Shown in pieces: positions 6,159 through 6,938 of a stretch of 6,938 nt of DNA. Source of the DNA: Candidatus Thermokryptus sp. (GTDB lineage: Bacteria; Bacteroidota; Ignavibacteria; Kryptoniales; Kryptoniaceae); contig JAPYWO010000060.1 of the NCBI GenBank assembly GCA_028276305.1, positions 1 through 6,938 of the forward strand. The letters run 5' to 3'. The number at the start of each line of letters is the position of its first letter. Positions within the stretch are counted from its first letter, which is position 1. The notes below the pieces were generated by a model. It saw only the letters and a program-made list of their open reading frames with translations, was not told where the DNA came from and ran no database searches. The translations under genes and the position numbers were made by a program.

Positions 6159-6870
6159 ATAAAGTTACTTTCGGTGCGTTGTTAAATCTGTTAACGACCA
6201 CGCTCCAGTCAATAGCTTTGAAAAATGCCTCAATGTAATCTGCCTTCTTCAGACCATAGTCAATCATATACGCATGTTCAAAGACATCCATAATGAGAAG
6301 CGGGATTGAGCCAGCCAAATGCCCGAGGTCATGCTCGTTGATCCAAGTGTTAAATAATCTGTTCGCTATCGGGTCAAGATAAAGGACGACCCAGCCGATT
6401 CCCCTCATCGTCCCGGTTGATTTGAAATCCTTTTCCCAGTTTTCGTATGAACCGAAATCATCTGTCAATTTTTTATAAAACGCCGAGCCCTTATCAAGTT
6501 CTTTCCCGCCTTTGATCATGTTCCCGAAGTAGTATTCATGGAGGCGCATTCCATTAAATTCCCAGCCGAACCTTCTCTTTAACTCAGCGTATTCTGGTGT
6601 TCCTACTTTACCTTCCTTTAACATCTGCGCAAGTGTATCTGCAAGCTTATTCGTATTCGTCACATAACCTTGATAAAGTGTGAAGTGATTTTTAAGCAGC
6701 TGGTCGCTAAATCCAGGCGTCCCAAGAAGATGATCAAAGTTTTTTGCTTCGTAAGGCATCCGAACCTCCTTTTTTTGTTTTGTTTGTGGGAAAAAATTTG
6801 AAAATTTTACAAATGGAACTGAAAGTAAAGACAGCCCAATACCTTTCAAAAATTGTCTTCTTGTAACCAT
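6157..6870 (-). CDS. Iron/manganese superoxide dismutase with Tat signal peptide
   Basis: A 237-residue protein that dismutates superoxide to oxygen and hydrogen peroxide. Seen: a twin-arginine signal at the N-terminus (TRRQFLKG at 3-10, hydrophobic core GLSLLSVPFV), then a Lys-rich linker and the SOD fold from about residue 38. The metal ligands are recognisable as His62 (KNHFTLYQGYV), His111 (MRLHEYYFG), Asp195 and His199 (MDVFEHAYMIDY). The Tat signal implies folding with metal in the cytoplasm and export to the periplasm or membrane surface. Fe or Mn use cannot be decided; the NEHDLGH stretch (178-184) occupies the region of the second-sphere Gln/His. The ATG at 6870 gives the textbook Tat motif but has no Shine-Dalgarno. 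A second ATG (6759, Met38) has a perfect one and would give a 200-residue cytoplasmic SOD. A GTG at 6918 would overlap the preceding gene and is rejected. The gene lies 28 nt after the Fe-S carrier stop. Confidence 0.93.
   Translation of the reverse strand: MVTRRQFLKGIGLSLLSVPFVKFSNFFPQTKQKKEVRMPYEAKNFDHLLGTPGFSDQLLKNHFTLYQGYVTNTNKLADTLAQMLKEGKVGTPEYAELKRRFGWEFNGMRLHEYYFGNMIKGGKELDKGSAFYKKLTDDFGSYENWEKDFKSTGTMRGIGWVVLYLDPIANRLFNTWINEHDLGHLAGSIPLLIMDVFEHAYMIDYGLKKADYIEAFFKAIDWSVVVNRFNNAPKVTL
6764..6771 (-). promoter_or_regulatory. Internal Shine-Dalgarno for a possible second sod start
   Basis: Read on the - strand, AAGGAGGT is followed by TCGG and then ATG (6759-6757), leaving 5 nt between AGGAGG and the start codon. 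This is the best ribosome binding site in the window. It sits exactly where the Tat signal and linker end and the SOD fold begins. It also encodes Lys-Lys-Glu-Val of the long form, so a coincidence of coding sequence is possible. Confidence 0.6.
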
Positions 6871-6898
6871 GGATTTAAAATTTTTGATTTTTAAAACA

Positions 6899-6938
6899 TC
6901 AAACAGAGAATGAACCACCGCAACCGCAACTTCTCGTA
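6899..6938 (-). CDS. A-type iron-sulfur carrier (IscA/ErpA/SufA-like), last 12 codons
   Basis: This fragment is too short for normal ORF detection. On the - strand the edge sequence reads TRSCGCGGSFSV followed by TGA (6901-6899). The C-terminal CGCGxSF(S/x)V is the signature ending of HesB/IscA-type proteins, whose two closely spaced cysteines bind and hand over Fe-S clusters. The third ligand Cys would lie outside the window. In the cell such proteins insert clusters into apo-enzymes. It lies 28 nt upstream of the sod ATG on the same strand with no terminator between, so the two could be co-transcribed. The family assignment rests on the tail motif alone. Confidence 0.72.
   Translation of the reverse strand, partial: TRSCGCGGSFSV

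Noticed and set aside
5246..6238. Open frames on the + strand between 5246 and 6238
   Set aside because: They are antisense shadows of the DUF2203 gene, amzA and the 3' end of sod, with no recognisable domains, and they conflict with strong family matches on the - strand.
6871..6918. GTG at 6918 as the sod start, giving a 253-residue protein
   Set aside because: It would overlap the Fe-S carrier C-terminus and push the twin-arginine motif to residue 20. ATG 6870 gives the usual Tat layout.
1..6938. CRISPR array, insertion sequence, tRNA or phage module
   Set aside because: I saw no regularly spaced repeats, transposase or integrase motifs, cloverleaf or CCA ends. Nearly all bases are covered by the listed genes.

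Overview
This is an AT-rich bacterial window with tightly packed genes, almost all of them housekeeping. The gene set suggests a member of the Bacteroidetes/Chlorobi/Ignavibacteria (FCB) assemblage, possibly a thermophilic Kryptonia-like lineage. The reasons are a DUF2723/TMEM260-type membrane protein, a bacterial archaemetzincin paired with a DUF2203 protein, a Tat-exported superoxide dismutase with an HxxLYxGYV N-terminal motif, and lysine-rich proteins. This placement is inferred from family content only. No mobile element, tRNA, rRNA or CRISPR array was found.

Left part, + strand (1-683): the C-terminal two thirds or so of an imidazolonepropionase-like amidohydrolase runs in from the left edge. 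It is closed by a strong intrinsic terminator.

Central part, + strand (758-5201): a four-gene cluster follows: lysA (diaminopimelate decarboxylase), a small membrane protein with LiaF/DUF5668-like repeats, nfo (endonuclease IV) and a DUF2723 membrane protein, a candidate GT-C glycosyltransferase. The spacings are 12 nt, a 1-nt overlap and a 4-nt ATGA overlap, so they are very probably one operon. Its functions (lysine/peptidoglycan precursor, membrane protein, DNA repair, surface glycosylation) do not form one pathway.

Right part, - strand (5198-6938): reading leftward from the edge, there is the last dozen codons of an A-type Fe-S carrier (CGCGGSFSV tail), a Fe/Mn superoxide dismutase with a Tat signal, a hairpin terminator, an archaemetzincin (amzA) and a DUF2203 protein. 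The last two overlap by ATGA. The DUF2203 gene converges on the DUF2723 gene so tightly that both stop codons sit in one TTAA palindrome.

The most interesting points are: (i) a perfect AAGGAGGT Shine-Dalgarno inside the superoxide dismutase gene, just before an ATG at the signal/mature junction, suggesting exported and cytoplasmic forms from one gene; (ii) a translationally coupled archaemetzincin/DUF2203 pair, with Asn replacing the conserved Gly of the metzincin motif; (iii) convergent operons with no terminator between them. I did not see a clearly new defence, mobile or RNA-based system.
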